A DNA stretch of 64,000 nt from Streptomyces mobaraensis NBRC 13819 = DSM 40847 (GTDB taxonomy: Bacteria; Actinomycetota; Actinomycetes; Streptomycetales; Streptomycetaceae): NCBI RefSeq assembly GCF_017916255.1, contig NZ_CP072827.1:7031501-7095500 (forward strand), given 5' to 3'. A model generated the notes under the pieces. The model saw only the letters and a list, made by a program, of their open reading frames with translations, was not told the DNA's origin and did no database searches. Made by a program: the position numbers and the translations under genes. Positions 24,951 through 36,361 of this stretch are shown here, piece by piece; the stretch's first letter is position 1; each line of letters starts with the position of its first letter.

Positions 24951-25475
24951 ATGGGTGACACACTGCAAGTTGGCGATGAACTGGGTCTCGGTCAATCCCT
25001 GCAGGGCGGTGCCTACACCCTGACGCTGCAGGACGATGGCAACCTGGTGCTCTCCGAGCCGGGTGGCGTCGTGTGGGCCACCAACACCCACGACAAGGGG
25101 GTCGAGCGGGCCGTGCTCCAGGACGATGGCAACTTCGTGCTCTACACCGGCGACGGCGCGGTGTGGGCCACCGACACCAACGGCATGGACGCCGACCGGT
25201 TGGTCGTCCAGGACGACCGCAACGTGGTGCTGTACGGCAAGGACGACAGCCCGTTGTGGGCATCGGACACCAAAACCGACAGCACCGTCACCGCCGAGGA
25301 ACCGGCGGCGGCCGCCACTGATGCGCGCACTTACACCGTCGCGCCCGGCGACACCTTGTGGGCCGTCGCGGAACGCTTCTACGGTGACGGCAACCGCTAC
25401 CGCGACATCGCCGCCGCCAGCGGCATCGACAACCCGGACGTGGTGAGCGTTGGCCAGGTGCTGACGATTCCGTGA
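24951..25475 (+). CDS. Mannose-binding-lectin (B-lectin) domain fused to LysM
   Basis: A 174-residue two-domain protein. Residues about 1-105 form a bulb-type (GNA-like) lectin fold with three sugar-pocket repeats, LQDDGNLVLS, LQDDGNFVLY and VQDDRNVVLY (consensus QxDxNxVxY; two keep the Tyr), each followed by VWAT/LWAS. After an Ala-rich linker, residues about 125-174 are a LysM domain (YTVAPGDTLWAVAERFYGD ... VSVGQVLTIP) that binds peptidoglycan or chitin. No signal peptide is visible, so export or release is unexplained. ATG at 24951 follows GAAGGGA. It stands alone between the NUDIX gene and a transposase relic. Confidence 0.87.
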   Translation: MGDTLQVGDELGLGQSLQGGAYTLTLQDDGNLVLSEPGGVVWATNTHDKGVERAVLQDDGNFVLYTGDGAVWATDTNGMDADRLVVQDDRNVVLYGKDDSPLWASDTKTDSTVTAEEPAAAATDARTYTVAPGDTLWAVAERFYGDGNRYRDIAAASGIDNPDVVSVGQVLTIP

Positions 25476-25532
25476 TCCGGCGTCGCGGCGGTGAGTGGAA
25501 CTCACCGTGCACCGCGCATTTCTGATGAAGCG

Positions 25533-25640
25533 TCATCGGAGCCGCAACCGGATCGCCGCGAGGGCGACCGTGCCATGAGACATGTAGGCGTGCTTCTCGA
25601 ATCTGGTGGCGACGGCTCGGAAGCTCGCTCGCTTGATCCG
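25533..25640 (-). pseudogene. C-terminal relic of an IS5-like transposase
   Basis: On the minus strand the last ~34 codons before a stop read RIKRASFRAVATRFEKHAYM and then SHGTVALAAIRLRLR. This resembles the end of IS4/IS5-type transposases, where R(L/I)KxxRAVATRxDK precedes a short hydrophobic helix. Nothing transposase-like precedes it. The rest of 25476-25843 shows no gene. Confidence 0.55.
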
Positions 25641-25843
25641 CGACGGGGTGAGGGAGCCCCTTCGTTCAGGCACTTGTGCGGGGGCTGCAGCTGGACGGGC
25701 GGCGCGGCGCGGGTGCGCCGCCCCGGAGGGAGGTCCTCCTCGGGGCGGCGCGCGATGTCGTCCGACGCCGGGCCGATGACCCGCACGCGCCGCTGCCGCC
25801 GGCCGGACCCGGCCGCGACGCTTGCCGTCTTGCGCGTCGCGAA

Positions 25844-26551
25844 TCACAGGCCCGTCTTCGCCTTGATCCAGTCGCGTGCCTCGGATACGCCGCCGGCGTT
25901 CTCGGAGCAGTTGACTCGGTCATCGTAGGGGGACGAAGGCTGCCAGGTGACGGCCGCTACCTTCGGCTTTCCATTGTAATTGTGCACTACTGGCCCACCC
26001 CAGTCGTCCGACCCCATACACCCTCCGTTTTTGCAGCCGCTTGCCGTGGCGAAGAGGGTTTGGGAAGAGTAGTCCGTCACCCTTACGTTGATCTTGTTCA
26101 GTGCATTGCCGTCCCAGCCGTAGGTGGTGTCCACGTCCCCGACCTTGGGGAGTGGGTCGGACTTGTCGGCCATCACCATGTAGCCGTTTGTCGCGGGGTC
26201 GGATGTCGACCCGGTGGGAGCGGGGATTGCTTGGGGGATGTGAACCACGGCCACGAGGACGCTTATCTCCCAGTAGATCGCGTCGGACTTGTAGGTGACG
26301 CCGTCGCCACGGTCGACCGTGGCGGCGTCCGTATAGCTGGCGCAGTCCCGTGAGGTCAATACCCAGTTCGGGCTGATGAGCGCGCCACTGCAGTAGAAGT
26401 CTCCGCCCCCTGTGTCGCTGAAGTGGAGGCGGACCGCCGCGGAGGGAGTCGGGACGGGGGTTCCGCCGATGATCGCGTGAGCGTTGGTGATTCCGGCGCA
26501 CAGTGCGACGGCGGTGCCCACTGCTACGGCGGCGTTTCGGATCTTGCGCAT
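25844..26551 (-). CDS. Secreted S1 (trypsin-fold) protease homologue without catalytic triad
   Basis: A 235-residue protein with a signal peptide (NAAVAVGTAVALCAGITNAHA) directly followed by the mature-start motif IIGG, then the chymotrypsin-fold landmarks CSGALISPNWVLTS, a disulfide pair and WGGPVV. The triad is lost. LTSRDC replaces LTAAHC (His57 to Asp69), TNGYMVM sits where NDxALL belongs (Asp102 probably Gly123), and DDWGGPV replaces GDSGGPV (Ser195 to Trp184). The frame is intact, so this is a pseudo-protease rather than a broken gene. It is the second gene of a two-gene unit, 46 bases after the secreted ricin-type lectin. A binding or inhibitor role is inferred. Confidence 0.82.
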   Translation of the reverse strand: MRKIRNAAVAVGTAVALCAGITNAHAIIGGTPVPTPSAAVRLHFSDTGGGDFYCSGALISPNWVLTSRDCASYTDAATVDRGDGVTYKSDAIYWEISVLVAVVHIPQAIPAPTGSTSDPATNGYMVMADKSDPLPKVGDVDTTYGWDGNALNKINVRVTDYSSQTLFATASGCKNGGCMGSDDWGGPVVHNYNGKPKVAAVTWQPSSPYDDRVNCSENAGGVSEARDWIKAKTGL

Positions 26552-26597
26552 GGCATTTCCTCCCGGATTCGGAGAGCTTTCGGTGGCTTCAGGGGGC

Positions 26598-27146
26598 TCA
26601 CGAGAGCACGGTCCACCTCTGGGTGGTGTGCTGACGGTCCGGGTCCACCACTACCGTGGACCCCGCGACCCAGGTGCCGCAGCTGTCCAGCACGCTGCCG
26701 GTGGCCGCGCTGGCGATGGTCAGTACGCCGTTCGCGTCTTGGGTGACCTTCCATTTCTGCTGGGGGGTGATGTTGTTCGTATCCCTGTGGGTCAGGGTTG
26801 CCGCGCCCCCGGACTCGGTGGGGGCGGTCAGGGCCATGGACGGGTCGCAGCTGTCCTGGATGTTCGCGGTGCCGTCCGGGTTCAGGAAGAACTTCCACTT
26901 TTCGGAAGCGTGGCTCGGGTCATAGGTGTTGATGTCGGCATAGCCGGTCGGGGCGGCACACTGACCCTCCACTTCGAGCGCCAAGCGGCTGCCGCCGCTC
27001 GTGGTGCCGCCATTGGTGATGCTGTGATACTGGTTGTCGCCGACAATGGATGCCGGAGCGGCCGCGGAGTGACCGGCGGCCTGAGCGTTCTGAGCGGCCA
27101 TCAGCAAGCCGGCCGCGAACACCGCCGCCAGGGCGCGAAGTTGCAT
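26598..27146 (-). CDS. Secreted ricin-type beta-trefoil lectin
   Basis: A 182-residue protein with a signal peptide (LRALAAVFAAGLLMAAQNAQA) and a C-terminal beta-trefoil with three QxW-like repeats: SEKWKFF, QQKWKVT and TQRWTVL. Family members bind galactose- or other glycan-bearing ligands. ATG at 27146 has GGAAGGA six bases upstream; longer frames lack one. It is transcribed with the triad-less S1 homologue. A stand-alone secreted lectin plus an inactive protease fold is an unusual pair; in other actinomycetes such lectin modules are usually fused to enzymes. Confidence 0.82.
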   Translation of the reverse strand: MQLRALAAVFAAGLLMAAQNAQAAGHSAAAPASIVGDNQYHSITNGGTTSGGSRLALEVEGQCAAPTGYADINTYDPSHASEKWKFFLNPDGTANIQDSCDPSMALTAPTESGGAATLTHRDTNNITPQQKWKVTQDANGVLTIASAATGSVLDSCGTWVAGSTVVVDPDRQHTTQRWTVLS

Positions 27147-29977
<2,831 letters not shown>

Positions 29978-29978
<1 letters not shown>

Positions 29979-30057
29979 CGTGACGCCCGTCAGACGTGAC
30001 GCCCGCAGCACGTGACCCCCGCAGCACGTGACCCCCGTCGCACGTGACGCCCGCCGC
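29978..30057. repeat. Five tandem 16-bp repeats
   Basis: Consensus ACGTGACGCCCGCAGC is repeated five times without gaps (starts 29978, 29994, 30010, 30026, 30042) directly after the cholesterol-oxidase stop. Units differ at one to four positions. The core ACGTGAC is constant, and CACGTG is created at some junctions. No terminator hairpin is seen here. Confidence 0.8.
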
Positions 30058-30196
30058 ATCAGGTGTGCGGCGCGGCCTTCCGGGGCACGTCTGACCTGGC
30101 CGTACCCGACCGGCCGGTGGGGGACCGGGACCTGTCATCGTGGTGTCCACCGGTCCGCGGCACCGCCCGGCAGCCCTTGGAAGGAAGACCCGTCCC

Positions 30197-30964
30197 GTGA
30201 ACGACGTCCGTGGCATCACCGAGGAGAACACCCAGTGGATACGCAGGTTCGCGCCGCGCCCGGACGGTGACGTCCGGCTGGTTTGCCTGCCGCACGCCGG
30301 CGGCTCGGCGAGCTTCTACTACCCGATGGCGCGGGCGATGCCCGACTTCGCCGACGTCCTGTGCGTCCAGTACCCCGGCCGCCAGGACCGCCGGGACGAG
30401 CCGCTCGTCGACAACATCCCCGAGCTCGCGGACCGGGTCTTCTCGGTGCTGCTGCCCTGGGCCGACCGGCCGCTGGCCTTCTTCGGGCACAGCATGGGCG
30501 CCTCCCTCGCCTTCGAGGTCGCGCGGCGGTTCGAGCGCGAGAAGGGCATCGTCGCGACCGCCCTGTTCGCGTCCGCCCGCCGCGCCCCGTCGATCTACCG
30601 GGAGGAGACCGTCCACCTCCGGGACGACGACGGGATCCTCGCCGAGACCCGGCGGCTGAGCGGCACCGACTCCCAGGTGCTGGCGGACGACGAGCTCGTC
30701 CGTATGATCCTCCCGGTGCTGCGGTCGGACTACCGCGCCGCCGAGACCTACCGCTACGAGCCCGGGCCGCCGCTGCGCTGCCCGGTGGTCGCGCTGACCG
30801 GTGACGCGGACCCCAAGGTGTCCGTGGACGACGCGGCGGCCTGGGCCGGCCACACCGAGTCCTCCTTCGACCTGCGCGTCTTCACCGGCGGCCACTTCTA
30901 CCTGACGGAGCATCAGGACGCGGTGGTGCGCGAGGTCGTGCGGCGGCTGCGGCCCGCCGCCTGA
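30197..30964 (+). CDS. Type II thioesterase
   Basis: A 255-residue alpha/beta-hydrolase of the free-standing (editing) thioesterase type that removes aberrant acyl groups from PKS or NRPS carrier proteins. The start region VRLVCLPHAGGSASFYYPMA is diagnostic. The nucleophile is in FFGHSMGASLAFEVAR, the acid in LTGDADPKVS and the His in TGGHFYLTE. GTG at 30197 follows GGAAGGAAG. The only PKS in the window lies 9 kb away (39642-47162) and has no thioesterase domain, so this protein may service it; nothing else in the immediate neighbourhood needs it. Confidence 0.88.
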   Translation: MNDVRGITEENTQWIRRFAPRPDGDVRLVCLPHAGGSASFYYPMARAMPDFADVLCVQYPGRQDRRDEPLVDNIPELADRVFSVLLPWADRPLAFFGHSMGASLAFEVARRFEREKGIVATALFASARRAPSIYREETVHLRDDDGILAETRRLSGTDSQVLADDELVRMILPVLRSDYRAAETYRYEPGPPLRCPVVALTGDADPKVSVDDAAAWAGHTESSFDLRVFTGGHFYLTEHQDAVVREVVRRLRPAA

Positions 30965-31069
30965 ACGACCGGCCCCTGCCTGAACGACCCGCCGTCCGAA
31001 CGGCCAGGCCCCGCCTGAACGACCGGTCCCTGCCCGAACGGCCCGCCGTCCGAACGGCCAAGCCCTACC
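30962..31069. repeat. Two tandem 54-bp imperfect repeats
   Basis: Two copies of a 54-base unit (30962-31015 and 31016-31069), built from smaller CTGAACGACC / CCGAACGGCC elements, plus a partial third, follow the thioesterase stop. They lead into the large hairpin at 31093. Confidence 0.7.
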
Positions 31070-31092
31070 CGAACGAACAGCCCGCCTGAACG

Positions 31093-31144
31093 ACGACGGC
31101 CGCGCCGCCCGTCCCGATCCCGGGACGGACGGCGCGGCCGTCGT
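31093..31144. terminator. Large bidirectional terminator hairpin
   Basis: Arms ACGACGGCCGCGCCGCCCGT (left, starting 31093) and ACGGACGGCGCGGCCGTCGT (right, ending 31144) pair with a single mismatch across a short GGGATC-like loop. The hairpin lies between the convergent thioesterase (+) and deacetylase (-) genes. Confidence 0.85.
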
Positions 31145-31156
31145 GTCCACGCGCCC

Positions 31157-33385
31157 CTACGCCGACGTACCGCCCTGCGACCGCCCGTCCTGCCCGGTCC
31201 AGGCCGTGAACGGGTACTTGCCCGACGTCTGCGTCCGGGCGCTGCTCAGCTTGCCGTCCATGCCGAGGACCACGACGGTGGTCCGGCCTCGCGCGTCCTG
31301 GGCGACGCCCGGCGTGGCGCGGTACGTCACGCCGCCGCCCTGCCAGGGGCCGGGACGGCCCGAGCCCTTCGAGAGCCGCACCCGGCCCCGGGAGTCCCGG
31401 GCGGCGAGGACCACGTTCCGGCCGTCCTGGGCCAGTGCCACCCTGCCGTACCCGCCGATCGGCGGCAGGTCGGCGGTCATCCGCCAGGGGCCGTTCGCCG
31501 GGCGCTCGGCGACCATGACCCGCGCGGTGGAGGGCTGCCGGGTGACCATCCGCATGCCGCCGCCCGAGAAGGCGGCCAGCGACAGCGGGCCGCTCGCGGT
31601 GGGCAGCCGGGTCGCCCCGGTCGGCTGCGGCACCTCGCCCTCGTTCTCGGACATCCAGTGGTAGACGGTCTTGCTGTCGGCGGCGACCACATGGACCCGT
31701 CCCCGGTCGTCCAGGGCGGCGTCCAGCCCGTCGAGGACCACCGGCGGCTGGTCCCCGTCCGACTCCAGGTGCTCCCAGTCGGTCCAGTCCGTGCCGTGCT
31801 CGCCGGTGCGGTACATCAGCCCGCCGGCCCAGTCGCGGACGAAGAGGAAGACCTTGCCGTCCTTGCCGGCGACGGTCACCGGGTAGCCGACCTCCATCGA
31901 CCGCTCCGGGTCGGCCTCGGGCGAGCCGAGGGACTCCCAGTTCCCGAAGGACGGGAGGGCTCCCGGACGGGGCTTGCCGTTCTGCCGGGCGGTGACGATC
32001 TCCCGGTGGTGCGGGGTGCCGCGGGTCGGCAGGACCGTGCGCACGGAGAACAGCTGGAGGGTGCCGTCCGCGTGCCGCAGGACCTCCACCTGCCCCTCCA
32101 GCATCGACCCGCCGATCTTGGCGGGGCCGGACCAGGCGCCGGTCCCGGGCTTGGTCTCGGTCCAGCAGTGCACGGCGCCGTCGAGGAGCGCGAAGGCGGC
32201 GAGCCGGCCGTCGGGCAGCGGCTGCACCCAGCGCTGGGTGCCGGGCGCCCGGTAGCGGAGGTTGTTGGACCAGCGGACGTCCTTGGAGCGGGCGCCGACC
32301 TTGCGGTCACCGCAGCCGGCGGGGTCACCGCAGTCCTTGCCGTCGGCCCAGCCGTAGATGTCGAGGAGCTTCACCTTGTGCCGGGTGGTCGCCGCGTCGA
32401 GGTTGGACGGCAGGAGGGAGACCTCGTAGCCGACGTAGTTCTCGACCGCCGTGGGCCGGCTGTGCCGGCGTCCCCAGTACTCGGCCAGCGCCGCCTGGGC
32501 GAAATGGGCGGAGGTGGTGTGGTCCTGGTGGTCGTAGTGGGATATGCCCTCCAGCTCGTGCGCCACCCCGGGGAACTGCTGCTGGATGGCCCGGTGCGTC
32601 GGGTTGGGGTCGAGGGTGCGGACGACCGTCGGGCGGTACCGGTCCAGCACCGCCACCAGGGAGTCGATGACGTGCTTGCGCTCGTACAGGTACGTGCGCT
32701 TGACCGGGCTGTGCGCCGGGACGAGCGTCGTCAGCTTCGGCGTGACCCCCAGCCACAGCCCGCGCAGGCTCTCCTTGCGCGGCACCCGGATGAACCGGGC
32801 CTCCACCAGCTCCAGGAAGATCAGTTGGACCTGGGGAGCGGCCTTCAGGGTGTGCAGCTCCGCCTGGAAGCCGGGGATCAGCGTGGTCGTCTCCACCCGC
32901 CAGGGGCTGAGCCAGTCGCCGGTGGCCATCTGGGCGGTCGCCTCGCGCAGGCCGTTGATGCGCGCGCGGACGAACTCCGGCCGCTTCATGGGCAGCTTCG
33001 GGTACCCGGGCGTCTGCGAAAGGGCGTTGCGGCCGTCCGACTCACCGCCGGTGAGGCACACGGTGACGGTCGGGGCGCCGCTCCGGATGGACTGCTCCAG
33101 CTCCGGGTTCATGAAGTACAGCGAGTCGTCGGGGTGCGCGATGATGTGCACGAACGACTCGGTCGTCACCACCTTCGCCGGCTGCACGGGGAACTCGTCC
33201 TCGTGGCCGCTGCCCTGCGCCGAACCGGGGGCCAGCCACTGCCAGGCCCCGACCGTGCCCGTTCCGACGACCAGACCCGCACCGCCGACCTGGAGAACCC
33301 GGCGGCGGGACAGTCGTGATATTCGCCCCGGCACAGGGGTCTCCCATCTCCTGCGCCCAAAGCGCGGTTGAGCAAACGCGGACAT
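31157..33385 (-). CDS. TAT-exported PIG-L/LmbE deacetylase with C-terminal beta-propeller
   Basis: A 742-residue secreted protein. After a twin-arginine signal (RLSRRRVLQVGGAGLVVG) comes a PIG-L (LmbE-like) metal-dependent N-acetylglucosaminyl deacetylase domain: VHIIAHPDDSLYFMNPE (zinc-binding HPDD) and the second histidine cluster ISHYDHQDHTTSAH. Residues about 370-742 form repeated WS/SxGxxxW-type blades of a PLL/sialidase-like propeller, usually glycan-binding. The ATG at 33385 is preferred over a TTG nine bases upstream. Likely role: deacetylation of extracellular or cell-wall amino-sugar polymer. The substrate is not known. Confidence 0.85.
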   Translation of the reverse strand: MSAFAQPRFGRRRWETPVPGRISRLSRRRVLQVGGAGLVVGTGTVGAWQWLAPGSAQGSGHEDEFPVQPAKVVTTESFVHIIAHPDDSLYFMNPELEQSIRSGAPTVTVCLTGGESDGRNALSQTPGYPKLPMKRPEFVRARINGLREATAQMATGDWLSPWRVETTTLIPGFQAELHTLKAAPQVQLIFLELVEARFIRVPRKESLRGLWLGVTPKLTTLVPAHSPVKRTYLYERKHVIDSLVAVLDRYRPTVVRTLDPNPTHRAIQQQFPGVAHELEGISHYDHQDHTTSAHFAQAALAEYWGRRHSRPTAVENYVGYEVSLLPSNLDAATTRHKVKLLDIYGWADGKDCGDPAGCGDRKVGARSKDVRWSNNLRYRAPGTQRWVQPLPDGRLAAFALLDGAVHCWTETKPGTGAWSGPAKIGGSMLEGQVEVLRHADGTLQLFSVRTVLPTRGTPHHREIVTARQNGKPRPGALPSFGNWESLGSPEADPERSMEVGYPVTVAGKDGKVFLFVRDWAGGLMYRTGEHGTDWTDWEHLESDGDQPPVVLDGLDAALDDRGRVHVVAADSKTVYHWMSENEGEVPQPTGATRLPTASGPLSLAAFSGGGMRMVTRQPSTARVMVAERPANGPWRMTADLPPIGGYGRVALAQDGRNVVLAARDSRGRVRLSKGSGRPGPWQGGGVTYRATPGVAQDARGRTTVVVLGMDGKLSSARTQTSGKYPFTAWTGQDGRSQGGTSA

Positions 33386-33568
33386 GTCGGACAAAGTCGA
33401 ACCAACCCCCCTTAGTTGACCGTAAGATCTTACGACTCGCGGGGCGCGGTTTTCCGACTGTCATGTAACAGCCGTGCTTCGGCGAACCATAGATTGCGAT
33501 GCAATCGTGCGTCGTGAGCACGGGGAATGGCTGTGAGGCGGCTGAAAAGCCGTGGGGTCGGTGCGGTG

Positions 33569-34129
33569 TCAGCGCGGCTCGCGGTCGTGCAGGATCCTCT
33601 GAAAGAGGTAGTGGTCACGCCAGGCGCCGTCGATGTGCAGGTAGTTCCGGGCGGTCCCGAACCGCTCGAAACCGCACTTCTCCAGGACGCGTTGCGAGGC
33701 GGCGTTGGCGATCACCGTGCCCGCTTCGACCCGGTGCATCCCGAGATCGTCGGCCGCCGCCCGGCACACGGCCGTCACCGCGGCGGTGGCCAGCCCCCGG
33801 CCGGCCCGCCGGGCGGCGACCCAGTACCCGAGCGACCCGCTCTGGAAGGCGCCCCGCACGATATTGCTCAGGTTGACGATGCCGACGATGCCCTCCCGCT
33901 CGTCATCGAGCACCCAGGGCACCATCCGTCCCTCCCGGCGCAGCGCCGTCAGCTCGCCCAGCCGGGCCGTCTGACCCTCGGCGGTGAAGAACTCCGGGGC
34001 CCGGTGCGGCTCCCAGGGGCGCAGGTGGTCGCGGTTCTCGGAGTAGGCCCGGGCCAGGCCGGCCGCGTCGTCGAGGGTCGCGAGGCGGAGGACGACGCCG
34101 GGCGCGACGGTGCGGGGTTCGATGATCAT
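33569..34129 (-). CDS. GNAT acetyltransferase, RimJ/RimL type
   Basis: A 186-residue N-acetyltransferase with the RimJ-like pattern: VVLRLATLDDAAGLARAY, HLRPWEP, GSLGYWVAARRAGRGLATAA (acetyl-CoA loop), VIANAASQRVLEKCGFERFG and the C-terminal LFQRILHD. Proteins of this subfamily acetylate N-termini of ribosomal proteins or small molecules. It is single-gene. Confidence 0.87.
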   Translation of the reverse strand: MIIEPRTVAPGVVLRLATLDDAAGLARAYSENRDHLRPWEPHRAPEFFTAEGQTARLGELTALRREGRMVPWVLDDEREGIVGIVNLSNIVRGAFQSGSLGYWVAARRAGRGLATAAVTAVCRAAADDLGMHRVEAGTVIANAASQRVLEKCGFERFGTARNYLHIDGAWRDHYLFQRILHDREPR

Positions 34130-34448
34130 CCCCGTAGCGTAGGACGGTCCGGGGCGGGACGGCGAACGGGCGTCCGCGGGATGGGCGTCCCGGGGGACGG
34201 GCGGGCGGGGGAGAGGCGTCCCAGGGGCGGGTGTCCCGGGGGCATCCCGGGGATTGGCGGGCGGCGGCCTTCCGTGACGGGACCCGCGCCGCGCACCTCC
34301 GCGCCGCCCCTACGACCCGCGCCGCGCACCCTGCGCCACCCCCTACCCAGGTATCACTCCCGACTTGGCCCCGGAGTGTGACGCCCGCCCGGGTACCGCC
34401 TCCTTACCTTCCCCTCGCACCACACGGAACGAGGGAGACCGCACCGAC

Positions 34449-35597
34449 ATGCACCGCTTCAAGCGCACCCTGGCCGCCGTCGCGCTCACGACGACCGTGG
34501 TCGCGGGAACGGCCGGCTGGGCCGCCGCCCACCGGGAGGCCGCGGTCACCGGCCCGCCGCCGGGCACCGCCGCCTGGCGCGCGGACCACTCCCTCCACCG
34601 CACCCTGCCCGACCCGGCCACCGCCTCGCCCGCCGAGGTCGCCCGCTTCTTCGCCGGCCTCCCGCAGGACGTCCGGCGGCGGCTCGCGGACCGCCACCCC
34701 ATGGTCGTCGGCAACCTGGACGGCGCCCCGCCGGCCCTGCGGTACGCGGCCAACCGCCGCGCACTCGCCGCCGAACGCGCCGAGCGGCTCCGGCGGGCGG
34801 CCGACACCTCCCTCCCGGAGTACGAGCGCGCGGACGCCCGCGCCCTCGCCGACCGCTACGGGGAACTCCTCGCCCCCGGGCGGCGGATCCTCGCCTTCGA
34901 CCCGCGCGGGCGCGGCCAGCTCGCCGAGGTGTACGGCGACCTGGCCGCCGCCCGGCGGACGGCCGTCGTCGTCCCCGGGTCCGACATCGACCTCTCCTCC
35001 TTCGACCGGCGCACCGACCCCTACGGCACCCCGGCCGGCATGGCCCGCTCCCTGCGCGCCGAGATGACCCGGCGGTCGCCCGGCACCCCCACCGCCGTCA
35101 TCGCCTGGGCCGGCTACACCACCCCCGTCGGCATCGGCCCCGACGCGGCCACCGGCCGGCTCGCCGAAGCCGGCGCGCCCCGGCTCGACCGCTTCCTCGC
35201 CGGGGTGGCCGCCGCCGGGGCCGCCGCGCCGGCCGTCTTCTGCCACAGCTACGGCTCGGTGGTCTGCGGCCTCGCCGCCCACGCCATCGGCCGCGGCGAG
35301 GCGACCGACCTCGTCGTCCTGGGCAGCCCAGGCGTCCGCGCCGGCTCCGCCGCCGGCCTCCACACCACCGCCCGGGTCTGGGCCGTCCGCCGCAACGCCG
35401 ACGACTGGATCGGGAACGTCCCCAACGTCGAGCTCTTCGGCCTCGGCCACGGCGCCGACCCCACGTCCGCGGCCTTCGGCGCCCGCCCCGTCTCCTCGAC
35501 GGGCGCCCACGGCCACACCGGCTACCTCGCGCCCGGCACGGAGTCGCTGCGGCACTGCGCCGAGATCGCGCTGGGCGTCTATGACGCGGTGCGCTGA
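34449..35597 (+). CDS. Secreted alpha/beta-hydrolase, DUF1023 family
   Basis: A 382-residue protein with a signal peptide (RTLAAVALTTTVVAGTAGWAAA) and a DUF1023 alpha/beta-hydrolase domain: AVVVPGSDIDLSSFDRR, VIAWAGYTTPVG, the nucleophile in VFCHSYGSVVCGLAA, LGSPGVRA and GHTGYLAPGTESL with the His. ATG at 34449 follows GAGGGAGA. Enzymatic activity is unknown for the family. The next gene is 83 bases downstream but has its own promoter. Confidence 0.85.
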   Translation: MHRFKRTLAAVALTTTVVAGTAGWAAAHREAAVTGPPPGTAAWRADHSLHRTLPDPATASPAEVARFFAGLPQDVRRRLADRHPMVVGNLDGAPPALRYAANRRALAAERAERLRRAADTSLPEYERADARALADRYGELLAPGRRILAFDPRGRGQLAEVYGDLAAARRTAVVVPGSDIDLSSFDRRTDPYGTPAGMARSLRAEMTRRSPGTPTAVIAWAGYTTPVGIGPDAATGRLAEAGAPRLDRFLAGVAAAGAAAPAVFCHSYGSVVCGLAAHAIGRGEATDLVVLGSPGVRAGSAAGLHTTARVWAVRRNADDWIGNVPNVELFGLGHGADPTSAAFGARPVSSTGAHGHTGYLAPGTESLRHCAEIALGVYDAVR

Positions 35598-35616
35598 CGG
35601 CATGTCAACGTCCCAA

Positions 35617-35672
35617 CCGCCAAGGGTTCTTCGCGAAAACCTCTTTGCGAAGAACTCTTGGCGGTCTAGAGT
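35617..35672 (+). promoter_or_regulatory. Operator-like 18-bp inverted repeat and leaderless promoter
   Basis: CCGCCAAGGGTTCTTCGC (35617-35634) and GCGAAGAACTCTTGGCGG (35647-35664) form an inverted repeat with 17 of 18 matches and a 12-base spacer. TAGAGT (35667-35672) follows as a -10 box eight bases before the ATG at 35681, which has no Shine-Dalgarno; the transcript is probably leaderless. The repeat covers the -35 region, so autoregulation by the ArsR-like product is the obvious reading. Confidence 0.72.
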
Positions 35673-35680
35673 GCCCACTC

Positions 35681-36361
35681 ATGGCAGAGGAGAGCGAACT
35701 CGCGAGCGGCACAAAGGATTTGGGCCCCGACCCGCGGACGGACATGGTGCTGGACGCCAAGGGCCTCCGCGCCCTCGCCCACCCCCTCCGCGTCCGGCTG
35801 GTCGGCCTGCTGCGCACCCACGGCCCGTCCACCGCCACCCGCCTCGCCCAGGACCTGGGCGTCGGGTCCGGTGTGACCAGCTACCACCTCCGGCAGCTCG
35901 CCGCCGCCGGGTTCGTGGCCGAGGACGGCGAGCGCGGCAACGCGCGGGAACGCTGGTGGCGCGCGGCGCACGAGCGGACGTGGCTCCGCGACCGGAGCCT
36001 GTACGACGAGGAGCCCGAGGCCACGGCGGCGTTCCGCGGCTCCGTCGCCGGCATGCACGCCCTGCACACCCAAGTCGCCATCGGCCGGGCGCCGTCCATG
36101 CCCCGGCCCTGGCGCGACGTCCTGGAGACGAGCGACTGGCTGCTGCGGCTCACGCCCGAGGAGACCGCCGAGCTGTCGGCGGAGCTGCGGGCCGTGCTGG
36201 CCCGCTACCGCCGCTTCACGCCGGCCCTTGAAGGAGGGGGAGGAGGGGCAGGCGGGGCAGACACGGCGAGCGCCGGGCCCGCCGGCGCCGAGCAGGTGAA
36301 GGTCGTCCTGCACATCCTGCCCGACCCCAAGCAAGAGGTGACGGGGCAGGAACCGTCATGA
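35681..36361 (+). CDS. ArsR-like winged-helix regulator
   Basis: A 226-residue regulator with an N-terminal ArsR-type winged helix (KGLRALAHPLRVRLVGLLRT; TATRLAQDLGVGSGVTSYHL; AAAGFVAED, residues about 40-105) and a C-terminal ligand or dimerisation region containing a Gly-rich tract. No metal-binding ELCVCDL-type Cys box is present. Its stop overlaps the start of the MFS gene (ATGA), so both are one operon. It likely senses a substrate of that exporter and binds the palindrome at 35617. Confidence 0.85.
   Translation: MAEESELASGTKDLGPDPRTDMVLDAKGLRALAHPLRVRLVGLLRTHGPSTATRLAQDLGVGSGVTSYHLRQLAAAGFVAEDGERGNARERWWRAAHERTWLRDRSLYDEEPEATAAFRGSVAGMHALHTQVAIGRAPSMPRPWRDVLETSDWLLRLTPEETAELSAELRAVLARYRRFTPALEGGGGGAGGADTASAGPAGAEQVKVVLHILPDPKQEVTGQEPS

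Noticed and set aside
24431..24958. 175-codon frame upstream of the lectin gene
   Set aside because: No ribosome site or recognisable domain; overlaps the NUDIX promoter.
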